From Achromobacter dolens (lineage in GTDB: Bacteria > Pseudomonadota > Gammaproteobacteria > Burkholderiales > Burkholderiaceae_B), in the NCBI RefSeq assembly GCF_902859745.1, contig NZ_CADIJW010000033.1, positions 1-64,000 on the forward strand: a stretch of DNA of 64,000 nt, written 5' to 3'. Both the position numbers and the translations under genes were made by a program. Below, one piece after another: positions 53,451-61,767 of the stretch (position 1 is the stretch's first letter; every line of letters begins with the position of its first letter). The notes under the pieces are model-generated. The model worked only from the letters and a program-made list of their open reading frames with translations, searched no databases and had not been told where the DNA came from.

Positions 53451-54377
53451 ATGGAACGCGTCCCGAACGTCCCCGCGCTGCTGTCGCGCCTGCGCATGCG
53501 GCAGATCGTGCTGCTGCTGGCCATCGAGGAACGCGGCACCCTGCGCGCCGCCGCCGCCCAGCTCAACATGACCCAGTCCGCCGCCAGCAAGATGCTGCAC
53601 GAACTGGAACTGGCCATCGGCCAGCCGCTGTTCGAACGGGTCGGCCGCGGCCTGGCGCTGACCGCCGCCGGGGAATGCGTGATGGGGTATTTCCGCGGCA
53701 TGCGCGGCACGGTCTCGTCGCTGGCGCGCGAGCTGGAGGAATTGCGCCTGGGCAGCGCCGGCAAACTTTTCATCGGCAGCATCATGGCCGCCTCGCCGGG
53801 CCACCTGACCGACGCCCTGCTGCGCCTGAAACAGACCTATCCGCTACTGGCCGTGGAGATCTCCACCGGCACCAGCGACCTGCTGATCGAACGGCTGAAC
53901 GAGGGCAAACTCGACGTCGTCATCGGCCGCATGCTGACCCTGTCCGAACGCCATTACGTCTTCCGCCCCATCGGCGACGAGGCCCTCTCCGTCATCGCCG
54001 CCGTCGACCACCCCCTGACCCGCCGCAAGCGCATCAGCTTCGACGCGCTGCAGGCCTACCCCTGGATCCTGCAACCCCACGGCAGCCCCATGCGCGACGT
54101 CCTGGAACAGGAATTCCGCGCCCACGACACCGCCCTGCCCAAGGGCCTGATCGAATCGGCCTCGATCCTAACCACCACCAACCTGGCCATGAAGTCCGAC
54201 ATGCTCGGCGTCATCCCCGACTCCGTCGCCAGCCGCTACGCCCGCCACGGCCTGCTCGCGATCATCCCCTACCAACTCCAGCACACCCTGACCGCCTTCG
54301 GCAGCATCATCCCCAAGGACCGCCCGCTAAGCGCGCCCGCCCGACACTTCGTGGACCTGCTGCACGACACGGAATAA
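53451..54377 (+). CDS. LysR-family regulator of the adjacent sugar-acid operon
   Basis: A 308-residue protein. The helix-turn-helix includes RMRQIVLLLAIEERGTLRAAAAQLNMTQSAASKMLHELE in segments, and the effector domain follows (about 95-300). It is divergent from the Bug receptor gene with a 120-bp AT-richer promoter gap, the standard layout for a LysR activator and its target operon. Its C-terminal coding end borders a 430-bp non-coding repeat element. Confidence 0.9.
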   Translation: MERVPNVPALLSRLRMRQIVLLLAIEERGTLRAAAAQLNMTQSAASKMLHELELAIGQPLFERVGRGLALTAAGECVMGYFRGMRGTVSSLARELEELRLGSAGKLFIGSIMAASPGHLTDALLRLKQTYPLLAVEISTGTSDLLIERLNEGKLDVVIGRMLTLSERHYVFRPIGDEALSVIAAVDHPLTRRKRISFDALQAYPWILQPHGSPMRDVLEQEFRAHDTALPKGLIESASILTTTNLAMKSDMLGVIPDSVASRYARHGLLAIIPYQLQHTLTAFGSIIPKDRPLSAPARHFVDLLHDTE

Positions 54378-54445
54378 ACGCACAAGACACCCAGGGCAAA
54401 TACCACCAGCCCCGGCGCAGGGCGCGCGCCCCCCACCAGCCGCCC

Positions 54446-54784
54446 CCCCAACACCGCCCCGACGCAAGACCCCGCGTAAGCCCCAAAAGGCCGCCCGCGC
54501 GGCCGACCTGGGGCGGGCCCCGCAAACCTCTCCATGCCCCCGCCGATCTGACAACGCGACACTCCAAGACGCTCGCAGCCCCTCGCGGCGGGCGAGTCGG
54601 TGGCGGGCAACCTCGATGCGCCCGAGGGAATCCGAAGGAGTCGCCGAAGGCGAGGACGAGGATGACAACGGGGCAGTCCGGAGCGAACGCTCCGGACCGC
54701 AATCGTGGGCGCCCGCCACCGACTCGCCCGCCGCGAGGGGCGACCTACGAAGCGAATCCCCAACAACGCCCCCACGAAGCACCC
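54446..54784. repeat. Nested inverted- and direct-repeat element in a 431-bp intergenic region
   Basis: A 31-bp perfect inverted repeat (54578-54608 with 54711-54741) encloses 102 bp. Inside it sits a second perfect 10-bp hairpin with an AA loop (54676-54685 with 54688-54697). The whole is bracketed by an imperfect 27-bp direct repeat (54446-54472 and 54758-54784; both start CCCCAACA). No gene is supported between 54378 and 54808, and long frames here are C-rich artefacts. It could be a structured RNA, a terminator array or a small non-autonomous repeat. Confidence 0.8.
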
Positions 54785-54808
54785 ATGAAGCACCCAAAAA
54801 AAACCCAC

Positions 54809-55045
54809 CTAAAGATCCGGATCCTCCTCCACCTTAGGCATCAAATAAGCCGTCAACGCACTCGACGCCCCCGCCATCCCCCAAAGCAAAAAGAACGACA
54901 CCGTATAAAACCCCACCCGCCCCGTCGGCACATACCCGAACACCGCCACGTCCAACGGATCGATCAGCGCAAAGACAATCGCGCTGCCCACGGCCGCCGC
55001 CAGGAACGACGGCCACAGTATCCACATCAGCGATCTCAACCCCAT
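54809..55045 (-). CDS. Small two-helix membrane protein of the cbb3 oxidase locus
   Basis: A 78-residue protein with two hydrophobic segments (LMWILWPSFLAAAVGSAIVFALI and GFYTVSFFLLWGMAGASSALTAYLM) and an acidic tail. It is the last gene of the leftward cco run, 19 bp after the FixH-like gene. No named family; location suggests an accessory role in oxidase assembly. Confidence 0.65.
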   Translation of the reverse strand: MGLRSLMWILWPSFLAAAVGSAIVFALIDPLDVAVFGYVPTGRVGFYTVSFFLLWGMAGASSALTAYLMPKVEEDPDL

Positions 55046-55064
55046 GCCGCGCCTCCGGGAATCG

Positions 55065-55301
55065 TCAACGAACGCCGATCGCGGGCGGCGGCGTCGGCAC
55101 CGTGTCCGCCGGCTCGATCACCAGGCCGCGCTTGACCACGCCTTCCTGGATCGGCTGATTGGCGAACTGCGTATAGGCCAGGTAGATCGTGATGGCGCAA
55201 CCGATCACCGCCAGGAACGGCCCCGCCATCAGGAACCAGGGCCAGAATTCGCGGTACCAGGGTTTCACCGGCATCGGCGCGGCTACATGGGCAGTATTCA
55301 T
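55065..55301 (-). CDS. FixH-like protein (short form)
   Basis: A 78-residue protein with one membrane helix. The segment WYREFWPWFLMAGPFLAVIGCAITIYLAY followed by VVKRGLVIE is the FixH N-terminal pattern; full FixH proteins are about 150-170 residues with a periplasmic domain that is missing here. I start at the ATG at 55301, which has AGGA about 8 bp upstream. FixH works with CcoG and CcoI in copper delivery to cbb3 oxidase. Confidence 0.65.
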   Translation of the reverse strand: MNTAHVAAPMPVKPWYREFWPWFLMAGPFLAVIGCAITIYLAYTQFANQPIQEGVVKRGLVIEPADTVPTPPPAIGVR

Positions 55302-55323
55302 CGTCGGCATCCTTTATTCGGAA

Positions 55324-56814
55324 TCACTCGGGGACATAAAAACTCGCGGCTTCATCGGTCTCGACCGGCCGGTTATCCTGATCGTGGGCGCGGGCCCGCA
55401 GCGTGATCGGGTGCGCGCCCGGCTCGGCGCCGGCCGGGGCGCGGATCACCATCGGCACCAGCTTGTTGGCCGCCGGCTCCACGTCCACCACGTCCGACTC
55501 GCTTTGCCCGGCGCGCACCGCCAGCCCAGGCATGCCGTCGGCCGACAGCCGCAGCCGCAGCGGCGAATCCGAGGTATTGATGATCTGCAGCCGGTACACG
55601 TTCTCGATCATGCCGCCCGCCACCTCTCGACCCAGCGCGCCGCGATCGCGGATCACGTCCACCCGCAGCGGGTTGCGCATCGCCAGCGAGGTCACGAACG
55701 CCACCGCCAGCACCAGGATCAGCGAGCCGTAGATCAGCACCCGCGGCCGCAACAGGTGCGAGCGCGCGCTTTGTGTCGACAGTCCGTCCAGCATGGCGCG
55801 CTCGGACGTGTAGCGGATCAGCCCGGACGGATACTGCATCTTGTCCATCACCTGCTCGCAGGCATCGATACAGGCGCCGCAGCCAATGCACATGTATTGC
55901 AGGCCCTCGCGGATGTCGATGCCGGTCGGACAGACCTGCACGCACAGGCTGCAATCGACGCAGTCGCCCAGCCCCGCGGCCTTGTGGTCGACCTTGCGCG
56001 AACGGCCGCCGCGCGGATCGCCGCGGCGCTTGTCGTAGGTCACGACGAAGGTATCGGGATCGACCATCACGCTCTGGAAGCGCGCGTACGGACACATGTA
56101 CTTGCACACCGACTCGCGCATGAAGCCGGCATTGCCCCAGGTGGCGAAGCCGTAGAACACCATCCAGAACCACTGCCACGGCCCAAGCTGCAGCGTGAAC
56201 AGCTCGTGGCCCAGCTCGCGGATCGGCGCGAAGTAGCCGATGAAGGTGGAGCCCGTCCACCAGGCCAGCGCGATCCACAGGAAGTGCTTGGTGACCTTCA
56301 GGCGCGCCTTGCGCCAGGTCCAGGGCGATTCATCGAGCCGGATGCGGGCGACGCGGTCGCCTTCGACCTTGCGCTCGATCCACATGAAGATCTCGGTGTA
56401 GACCGTCTGCGGACAGGCGTAGCCGCAGAACAGCCGCCCCGCCACCGCGGTGAACAGGAACAGCGCCAGCGCCGAGATCACCAGCAGCACCGCCAGGTAG
56501 ACCACGTCCTGCGGCCACAGCACCAGGCCGAACAGGTAGAACTTGCGCGCGCCCAGGTCGAACAGCACCGCCTGGCGGCCGTTCCATTGCAGCCACGGCA
56601 GGCCGTAGAAGATCAGTTGGGTAAGGAAGACGAAGGCGATGCGCCAGCGCGCGAAAATGCCGCTGACCGAGCGCGGATAGATCTTGCCGCGCACGTCGGC
56701 CAGGGTCTGCTCCAGCGTTTCCTGGCCAGGACGCGGCGGCCGCACGTGCGGCCGCCAGGGCGGCGGGTCGCCGCCAGGCGGACTGCTGACGCTTGCGGTT
56801 GACCCATCATCCAT
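55324..56814 (-). CDS. ccoG: CcoG (FixG/RdxA) membrane ferredoxin for cbb3 assembly
   Basis: A 496-residue protein with several N-terminal helices, AGRLFCGYACPQTVYTEIFMWIER, and two 4Fe-4S clusters in CVDCSLCVQVCPTGIDI and CIGCGACIDACEQV. A C-terminal immunoglobulin-like domain covers about 370-496. CcoG is a Cu(II) reductase feeding Cu(I) into the oxidase. GGAGCAGCAC precedes the ATG at 56814. It lies 74 bp downstream of ccoP. Confidence 0.93.
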   Translation of the reverse strand: MDDGSTASVSSPPGGDPPPWRPHVRPPRPGQETLEQTLADVRGKIYPRSVSGIFARWRIAFVFLTQLIFYGLPWLQWNGRQAVLFDLGARKFYLFGLVLWPQDVVYLAVLLVISALALFLFTAVAGRLFCGYACPQTVYTEIFMWIERKVEGDRVARIRLDESPWTWRKARLKVTKHFLWIALAWWTGSTFIGYFAPIRELGHELFTLQLGPWQWFWMVFYGFATWGNAGFMRESVCKYMCPYARFQSVMVDPDTFVVTYDKRRGDPRGGRSRKVDHKAAGLGDCVDCSLCVQVCPTGIDIREGLQYMCIGCGACIDACEQVMDKMQYPSGLIRYTSERAMLDGLSTQSARSHLLRPRVLIYGSLILVLAVAFVTSLAMRNPLRVDVIRDRGALGREVAGGMIENVYRLQIINTSDSPLRLRLSADGMPGLAVRAGQSESDVVDVEPAANKLVPMVIRAPAGAEPGAHPITLRARAHDQDNRPVETDEAASFYVPE

Positions 56815-56888
56815 GTGCTGCTCCGTGCGGTAAGTCCATGCGATATGGGGGCTGCCGTCGCGGCGCGCCCCCACCTATGTGGCGATGC

Positions 56889-57842
56889 CTAGTTGGCCGA
56901 GGCGGCGGCCGAGGCCGGTTGCGGTTGCGCGTCCGGCTTGTTCGACAGGCCCCAGACCCATGCCGTCAGGATCTTGATCTGTTCCGGGGTCAGGATGTCG
57001 CCGTGCGCCGGCATGCGGTTTTCGCGCCCATCCAGGATGGTCTTGACGATGGTGGCTTCCGAACTGCCATAGAGCCAGACGTCATCGGTAAGGTTGGGCG
57101 CGCCCAGCGCCTGGTTGCCCTTGCCGTCGACACCGTGACAGGCCACGCAGAAATTGGCGAACTCGCGCTTGCCGCGGAACACCCGGACCGGGTCGGCCGT
57201 CAGGCCCGACAGCGAACGCACGTACTGCGCGATGTCGCCGGCGGTCTTGGGGTCGATGGCGGCTTTCCAGGGCGGCATCACGCCGATGCGGCCATGGGTG
57301 ATGGTCTGCATGATGGCCTCGGGCGAGCCGCCGTGCAGCCAGTCGCTGTCGGTCAGGTTGGGGAAGCTGGGGCCGCCCTTGGCGTCCGAACCATGGCACT
57401 GCGAGCAGGTGTTCAGGAACAGGCGCTGGCCGATTTCACGGGCGCCCGGATCCGCGGCGATCTGCGGCACCGTCATGGTCTCGAAACGCGCGTAGATCGG
57501 GCGCACGGCCTCGGCCATTTTGGCCTGTTGCTGCGCCACCTCGTTGGCGCTGCTGTAACCCAATTGGCCCTTGTACGAACCCAGGCCCGGCATGAAGAAC
57601 AGGTAGCCCAGCGCGAAGGCGCAGGCCAGCAGGTACATCCAGGTCCACCAGCCGGGCACCGGGTTGTTCAGTTCGGTGAGGTCGCCGTCCCAGACGTGGC
57701 CCGTGTCCTCGACCTGGCCGTTGGCCGGCTTGGTTTTGAGCCAGCGGCGCTGCGTGTACAGCAGCCACACACACCACACCACGCCGCCCACGGCGACGAT
57801 CGAGATGAAATACCCCCAGAAGCCATTGACGAAATCGCTCAT
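56889..57842 (-). CDS. ccoP: cbb3 cytochrome oxidase subunit III (dihaem CcoP)
   Basis: A 317-residue protein with two N-terminal helices (the first around 10-28, the second around 65-84) and two c-type haem sites: Cys146-Cys149-His150 (CSQCH) and Cys232-Cys235-His236 (CVACH). It passes electrons from cytochrome c toward CcoN. The ATG overlaps the ccoQ stop (ATGA). Confidence 0.95.
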   Translation of the reverse strand: MSDFVNGFWGYFISIVAVGGVVWCVWLLYTQRRWLKTKPANGQVEDTGHVWDGDLTELNNPVPGWWTWMYLLACAFALGYLFFMPGLGSYKGQLGYSSANEVAQQQAKMAEAVRPIYARFETMTVPQIAADPGAREIGQRLFLNTCSQCHGSDAKGGPSFPNLTDSDWLHGGSPEAIMQTITHGRIGVMPPWKAAIDPKTAGDIAQYVRSLSGLTADPVRVFRGKREFANFCVACHGVDGKGNQALGAPNLTDDVWLYGSSEATIVKTILDGRENRMPAHGDILTPEQIKILTAWVWGLSNKPDAQPQPASAAASAN

Positions 57843-58012
57843 GACCGATCCGCTCCATCTTGTTGTGCCGGCCCGAACTCATCGGGCAGCGCGAACGGCA
57901 GCATGGCCGATTCGCTGTTGGCATGCTGGCGGCCGCGCGAGCAGGCCCACCAGACGATGCCGAAAAAGGTTGCCATCGAAATGGCGGTGACGATTGCGCT
58001 CAGCAAAGCCAT
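57839..58012 (-). CDS. ccoQ: cbb3 oxidase small subunit CcoQ
   Basis: A 57-residue single-span protein: ALLSAIVTAISMATFFGIVWWACSRG is the CcoQ/FixQ form, followed by a polar tail with LPFALPDEF. It stabilises the oxidase complex. It sits between ccoO and ccoP, overlapping ccoP by four bases. Confidence 0.9.
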   Translation of the reverse strand: MALLSAIVTAISMATFFGIVWWACSRGRQHANSESAMLPFALPDEFGPAQQDGADRS

Positions 58013-58014
58013 GA

Positions 58015-58743
58015 TCAGCCTCCCGACGCCGCGGGTTGCGCAGCGGCGGGCGCCGGCTGCGCGGCCTTGCGGGCTTCTTCGGCCTTCTTGGCTTCTTCCG
58101 CCTTTTTGGCCTGCTGCGCCTTGCGCACGCCCACGCCCAGCCCCTGCAGGTAGGCCACCAGCGCGTCCTCTTCGGTCTTGCCCTCGATGGCCTTGGGCGC
58201 CGCGGCGATCTCCTCGTCGGTGTAGGGCACGCCCAGGGCGCGCAGCGCGCGCATGCGCTGCTCGACGTTCTGGCCGGTGATCACGGTCTTTTCCAGCCAC
58301 GGATAGGCCGGCATGTTGGATTCCGGCACCACCTGGCGCGGATTGCGCAGGTGGATGCGGTGCCAGTCGTCGGAATAACGCTCGCCCACGCGCGCCAGAT
58401 CCGGGCCGGTGCGCTTGGAGCCCCACAGGAAGGGATGGTCGAACACCGACTCCGAGGCCAGCGAGTACGAGCCGTAGCGCTGCACTTCGGCGGCCAGCAG
58501 GCGCACCTGCTGCGAGTGGCAGCCGACACAGCCTTCGCGGATGTAGACGTCGCGCCCCATCAGGCGCAGCGGGCTGTAGGGTTCGACCCCCGCCACCGGC
58601 TGCGTGGTGCTGTGCTGGAAGAACAGGGGCACGATCTGCACCAGGCCGGCGAAGGACACCACCAGGATGCTGGCGATGATCATCCAGCCGATGTTCTTCT
58701 CGAGTGTCTGGTGAGAGAAAAAGCCTTGTTGCTTGTTGGCCAT
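58015..58743 (-). CDS. ccoO: cbb3 cytochrome oxidase subunit II (monohaem CcoO)
   Basis: A 242-residue protein with one N-terminal helix and a haem c site Cys72-Cys75-His76 ([12 protein letters not shown]). The family block [31 protein letters not shown] is intact. The last 35 residues form a repetitive Lys/Glu/Ala then Ala/Pro tail that most CcoO proteins lack. It lies 10 bp after ccoN. Confidence 0.95.
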   Translation of the reverse strand: MANKQQGFFSHQTLEKNIGWMIIASILVVSFAGLVQIVPLFFQHSTTQPVAGVEPYSPLRLMGRDVYIREGCVGCHSQQVRLLAAEVQRYGSYSLASESVFDHPFLWGSKRTGPDLARVGERYSDDWHRIHLRNPRQVVPESNMPAYPWLEKTVITGQNVEQRMRALRALGVPYTDEEIAAAPKAIEGKTEEDALVAYLQGLGVGVRKAQQAKKAEEAKKAEEARKAAQPAPAAAQPAASGG

Positions 58744-58753
58744 GATGTCCTCG

Positions 58754-60241
58754 TCAAACGGTGGCCGGCGCGGGCGCGGCGACAGCCGGCGCGCGGGTGG
58801 TGTGGGGATCGTCCTGCGGGATGGCGGGGTTGACCGCCTGCGCGCCGCGCACCGTCTTCCACACGTTCCAGGCCATGACCAGCACGCCCGACAGGAACAG
58901 CGCCCCGCCCAGCAGACGGATCAGGTAGTACGGCACCCGCGTCTTGAGTTCCTCGACGAAGCTGTAGACCAGCGTGCCGTCGGCGGCGGTGTCGCGCCAC
59001 ATCAGGCCCTGCTGCACCCCGGCGATCCACATCGCGGCGATGTACAGCACCACGCCGATGGTGGCGATCCAGAAGTGCAGCTCGATGGCCTTGACGCTGT
59101 ACATCTTCTCGCGGCCATACAGGCGCGGGATCAGGTAGTAGAGCGAGCCGAACGAGATCATCGCGACCCAGCCCAGCGCGCCGGAGTGCACGTGGCCGAT
59201 GGTCCAGTCGGTGTAGTGCGACAGGGCGTTCACGGTGCGGATCGACATCATCGAGCCTTCGAACGTGGCCATGCCGTAGAACGACAGCGCGGTCACCATG
59301 AACTTCAGGATCGGATCGGTGCGCAGCTTGTACCAGGCGCCCTGCAGCGTCATGATGCCGTTGATCATGCCGCCCCACGACGGCGCCAGCAGGATCAGCG
59401 AGAACGTCATGCCCAGCGACTGGGTCCAGTCGGGCAGCGAGGTGTACAGCAGGTGGTGCGGACCGGCCCACATGTAGGTGAAGGCCAGCGCCCAGAAGTG
59501 GACGATGGACAGGCGGTACGAATAGATCGGACGGCCGGCCTGCTTGGGCACGAAGTAATACATCATGCCCAGGAAGCTGGTGGTCAGGAAGAAGCCGACC
59601 GCGTTGTGGCCGTACCACCACTGCACCATGGCGTCCTGCACGCCGGCGTAGGCCGAGTAGGACTTCCACAGCGTCACCGGCATCTCGATGTTGTTGAAGA
59701 TGTGCAGGATGGCGATGGTGAGGATGTACGAGCCGAAGAACCAGTTGGCCACGTAGATGTGCTTGGAGCGGCGCTTGATGATGGTGCCGAAGAACACGAT
59801 GGCATAGGCCACCCAGACCAGCGTGATCAGGATGTCGATGGGCCATTCGAGTTCGGCGTATTCCTTGCTGCTGGTGTAGCCCAGCGGCAGGGTGATGGCG
59901 GCGGCCACGATGACCGCCTGCCAGCCCCAGAACGTGAACGCGGCCAGCTTGTCACAGAAAATGCGGGTCTGACAGGTGCGCTGGACCACGTAGTACGAGG
60001 TCGCGAACAGCGCGCTGCCGCCGAAGGCGAAGATCACGGCGTTGGTGTGCAGCGGACGCAGGCGGCCGTAGCTGAGCCAGGCGGTGTCGAAATTCAACTG
60101 AGGCCAAATCAGCTGCGCGGCGAGAAAAACGCCCACAGCCATGCCGACGATGCCCCAGACCACGGTCATGAGCGCGAACTGCCTCACGATCCTGTAGTTG
60201 AAGGTGTCGGCCTTGCTTGCGATTGCGGCGCAATCGTTCAT
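58754..60241 (-). CDS. ccoN: cbb3 cytochrome oxidase catalytic subunit I (CcoN)
   Basis: A 495-residue, 12-helix haem-copper oxidase subunit. The CuB/haem histidines lie in [25 protein letters not shown] (His with the cross-linked Tyr further on), [14 protein letters not shown] and [11 protein letters not shown]. The start at 60241 follows AAGGGTG. It reduces oxygen to water at low oxygen tension. An FNR/ANR-type site lies 73 bp upstream. Confidence 0.96.
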   Translation of the reverse strand: MNDCAAIASKADTFNYRIVRQFALMTVVWGIVGMAVGVFLAAQLIWPQLNFDTAWLSYGRLRPLHTNAVIFAFGGSALFATSYYVVQRTCQTRIFCDKLAAFTFWGWQAVIVAAAITLPLGYTSSKEYAELEWPIDILITLVWVAYAIVFFGTIIKRRSKHIYVANWFFGSYILTIAILHIFNNIEMPVTLWKSYSAYAGVQDAMVQWWYGHNAVGFFLTTSFLGMMYYFVPKQAGRPIYSYRLSIVHFWALAFTYMWAGPHHLLYTSLPDWTQSLGMTFSLILLAPSWGGMINGIMTLQGAWYKLRTDPILKFMVTALSFYGMATFEGSMMSIRTVNALSHYTDWTIGHVHSGALGWVAMISFGSLYYLIPRLYGREKMYSVKAIELHFWIATIGVVLYIAAMWIAGVQQGLMWRDTAADGTLVYSFVEELKTRVPYYLIRLLGGALFLSGVLVMAWNVWKTVRGAQAVNPAIPQDDPHTTRAPAVAAPAPATV

Positions 60242-60313
60242 CACCCTTCCCCCAAACAAAAAGAAACAAGTAGCTCCAGGTTTCAATGATGGGGGGTCGC
60301 GGGTAAACCGGGG

Positions 60314-60327
60314 TTGATGTGCGTCAA
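60314..60327. promoter_or_regulatory. FNR/ANR box upstream of ccoNOQP
   Basis: TTGATGTGCGTCAA matches the FNR consensus TTGAT-N4-ATCAA at 9 of 10 positions and lies about 73 bp upstream of ccoN. It is correctly placed for activation of the oxidase under oxygen limitation. Confidence 0.75.
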
Positions 60328-60450
60328 ACCCCATTGCTCGCGCAGGGGAACCCGCGGCGCGGCGGCAACGTCGCTGGCGCGGACGCCGGCCAAGGCCGGG
60401 CGGGCGGCCAGCGAATGGCCGCCGCGAGACGCCTGAGGGATCGCGCGATC

Positions 60451-60612
60451 CTAGCCGCGCGAGGCCGGCCCGCTATCGTCGTCGCGCAGGATGGCGGTGC
60501 CGGCGTTGTCAGTGTCGTCGTATTGGCCGTTGAACACGGCCCACCACAGCGACACGCCGATCGCCAGCACGAACAGCAGCGACAGGGGCAGCAACAGGTA
60601 GAGGATGGTCAT
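60451..60612 (-). CDS. ccoS: cbb3 oxidase maturation protein CcoS
   Basis: A 53-residue single-span protein: [32 protein letters not shown] is the CcoS hallmark, with the acidic DD after the helix. CcoS is required for cofactor insertion into cbb3 oxidase. Its ATG overlaps the stop of the CcoI-like gene (ATGA). Confidence 0.9.
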   Translation of the reverse strand: MTILYLLLPLSLLFVLAIGVSLWWAVFNGQYDDTDNAGTAILRDDDSGPASRG

Positions 60613-61583
60613 GGCGCGGCTTCCAGCGCGCCGTCGGGCGCCGGGCTGCCGGACCAGTCGCGGCGCGACAGCCGCCACGAGTTGTAGGCCACCGCCAGCG
60701 ACGACAGCAGCATGGTGATGGCCGCCAGCCAGGGCGTGACCCAGCCGACCAGCGCCAGCGGCGTCATCAACAGGTGCCAGGCCAGCGAGCCATGCAGGTT
60801 CTGGCGCGCCTTGCGTTGCGCCTCGGCCAGCAGCGCGTCCAGCGCCGCGTCGGGCATGGACGGATGCGCCGCCAGCGCCGCATGGGCCGACGCCATGGCG
60901 GTGGGCACCGCCATCGACATGGCACAGGGACAGCTCATCACCAGCAGCGCCACCATCACCGGGATACTGTGGGCCGGGTCGATCCAGGCCCAGACCGCCG
61001 CCGCGCCCAGCGCCAGCGCCACCTGCGCCATGACGAAGCGCGAGGCCAGCCGGTCGGCGCCGGCGCCCAGCAGTTGGCGTTGCGCCTCGACCCGGGCGTG
61101 GCGCTGGCCGCCGGCGCTGCCGCCGAACGACTGGCGCGCGCACAGTTCCAGGTAGCGCGCCGTCAGCAGGAAGGCCACGAACATGGTGACCGAATCGAAA
61201 TAGACCTCGCCGTGGCCGGTGTAGGTGGCATGCACGCTGGGAATGAAGGCGGCGACGATGCCCAGCGCCACCGGCACGTCCATGCCGGCGCGGCCCTGGC
61301 GCAGGTTGGCGCCGGCGTGGCGCCAGATCGGCCAGGCCGAATACAGCACCACCGGCACCGTCAGGGCCAGGCTGGCCCAGTTCATCAGCACGATGGCCCA
61401 GTCGAGCGTGTCCAGGGCGTCCTTGGGTATGCCCTCGTGGCGCAGGTAGCCGGGCCAGGCGAACATCATCACCTGCATCATCGCCAGCCACGCCAGCGAC
61501 AGGCGCACCAGCGCATGCCGGCGCTGCTGGCGCTCGGCGTCGGACAGGGATGGCGGGACGGCGAAGATGGATTTTGCTCGCAT
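60609..61583 (-). CDS. CcoI-like membrane protein lacking all P-type ATPase cytosolic domains
   Basis: A 324-residue protein where full CcoI/FixI has about 750-800. The membrane helices are kept in order: about 31-46, 62-84, 103-118 (after MDVPVALG at 101-108), 128-147, 184-201, 206-226 with the Cu-site CPC at 218-220 (MSCPCAMSMAVPTAMA), 266-282 and 284-301. Missing are the N-terminal metal-binding domain, the actuator TGE loop, and the DKTG phosphorylation and nucleotide-binding domains. The reading frame is intact and coupled to ccoS, so it is probably expressed, but cannot hydrolyse ATP. Confidence 0.85.
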   Translation of the reverse strand: MRAKSIFAVPPSLSDAERQQRRHALVRLSLAWLAMMQVMMFAWPGYLRHEGIPKDALDTLDWAIVLMNWASLALTVPVVLYSAWPIWRHAGANLRQGRAGMDVPVALGIVAAFIPSVHATYTGHGEVYFDSVTMFVAFLLTARYLELCARQSFGGSAGGQRHARVEAQRQLLGAGADRLASRFVMAQVALALGAAAVWAWIDPAHSIPVMVALLVMSCPCAMSMAVPTAMASAHAALAAHPSMPDAALDALLAEAQRKARQNLHGSLAWHLLMTPLALVGWVTPWLAAITMLLSSLAVAYNSWRLSRRDWSGSPAPDGALEAAP

Positions 61584-61617
61584 GCGCCGATGCTACCCAG
61601 CGCCGCCGGCGCTCGCC

Positions 61618-61631
61618 TTGACCTGGATCAA
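61618..61631. promoter_or_regulatory. FNR/ANR box upstream of the CcoI-like gene
   Basis: TTGACCTGGATCAA fits TTGAT-N4-ATCAA at 9 of 10 positions and is extended to CCTTGACCTGGATCAAGG, a near-perfect dyad. It lies about 35-48 bp upstream of the start. It suggests co-regulation of ccoI-ccoS with ccoNOQP. Confidence 0.75.
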
Positions 61632-61767
61632 GGCACGCCGGGCGATTTGCCCGGGCACGGCGCGCGGCGGCCTTGCAGAATTGCCGTCCCACAAGCGCAG
61701 GCGCGGCATTGTCAGAGGATCCGCGAAAGCTCCTCTGGCCCGCGGGGCCGCCCGCTGGCGCCCGCCT

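Noticed and set aside
53675-55135. A long plus-strand frame across the LysR end and the following intergenic region.
   Set aside because: It is Pro/Arg-rich out-of-frame translation of the LysR gene and then of the repeat element; no start signal or domain.
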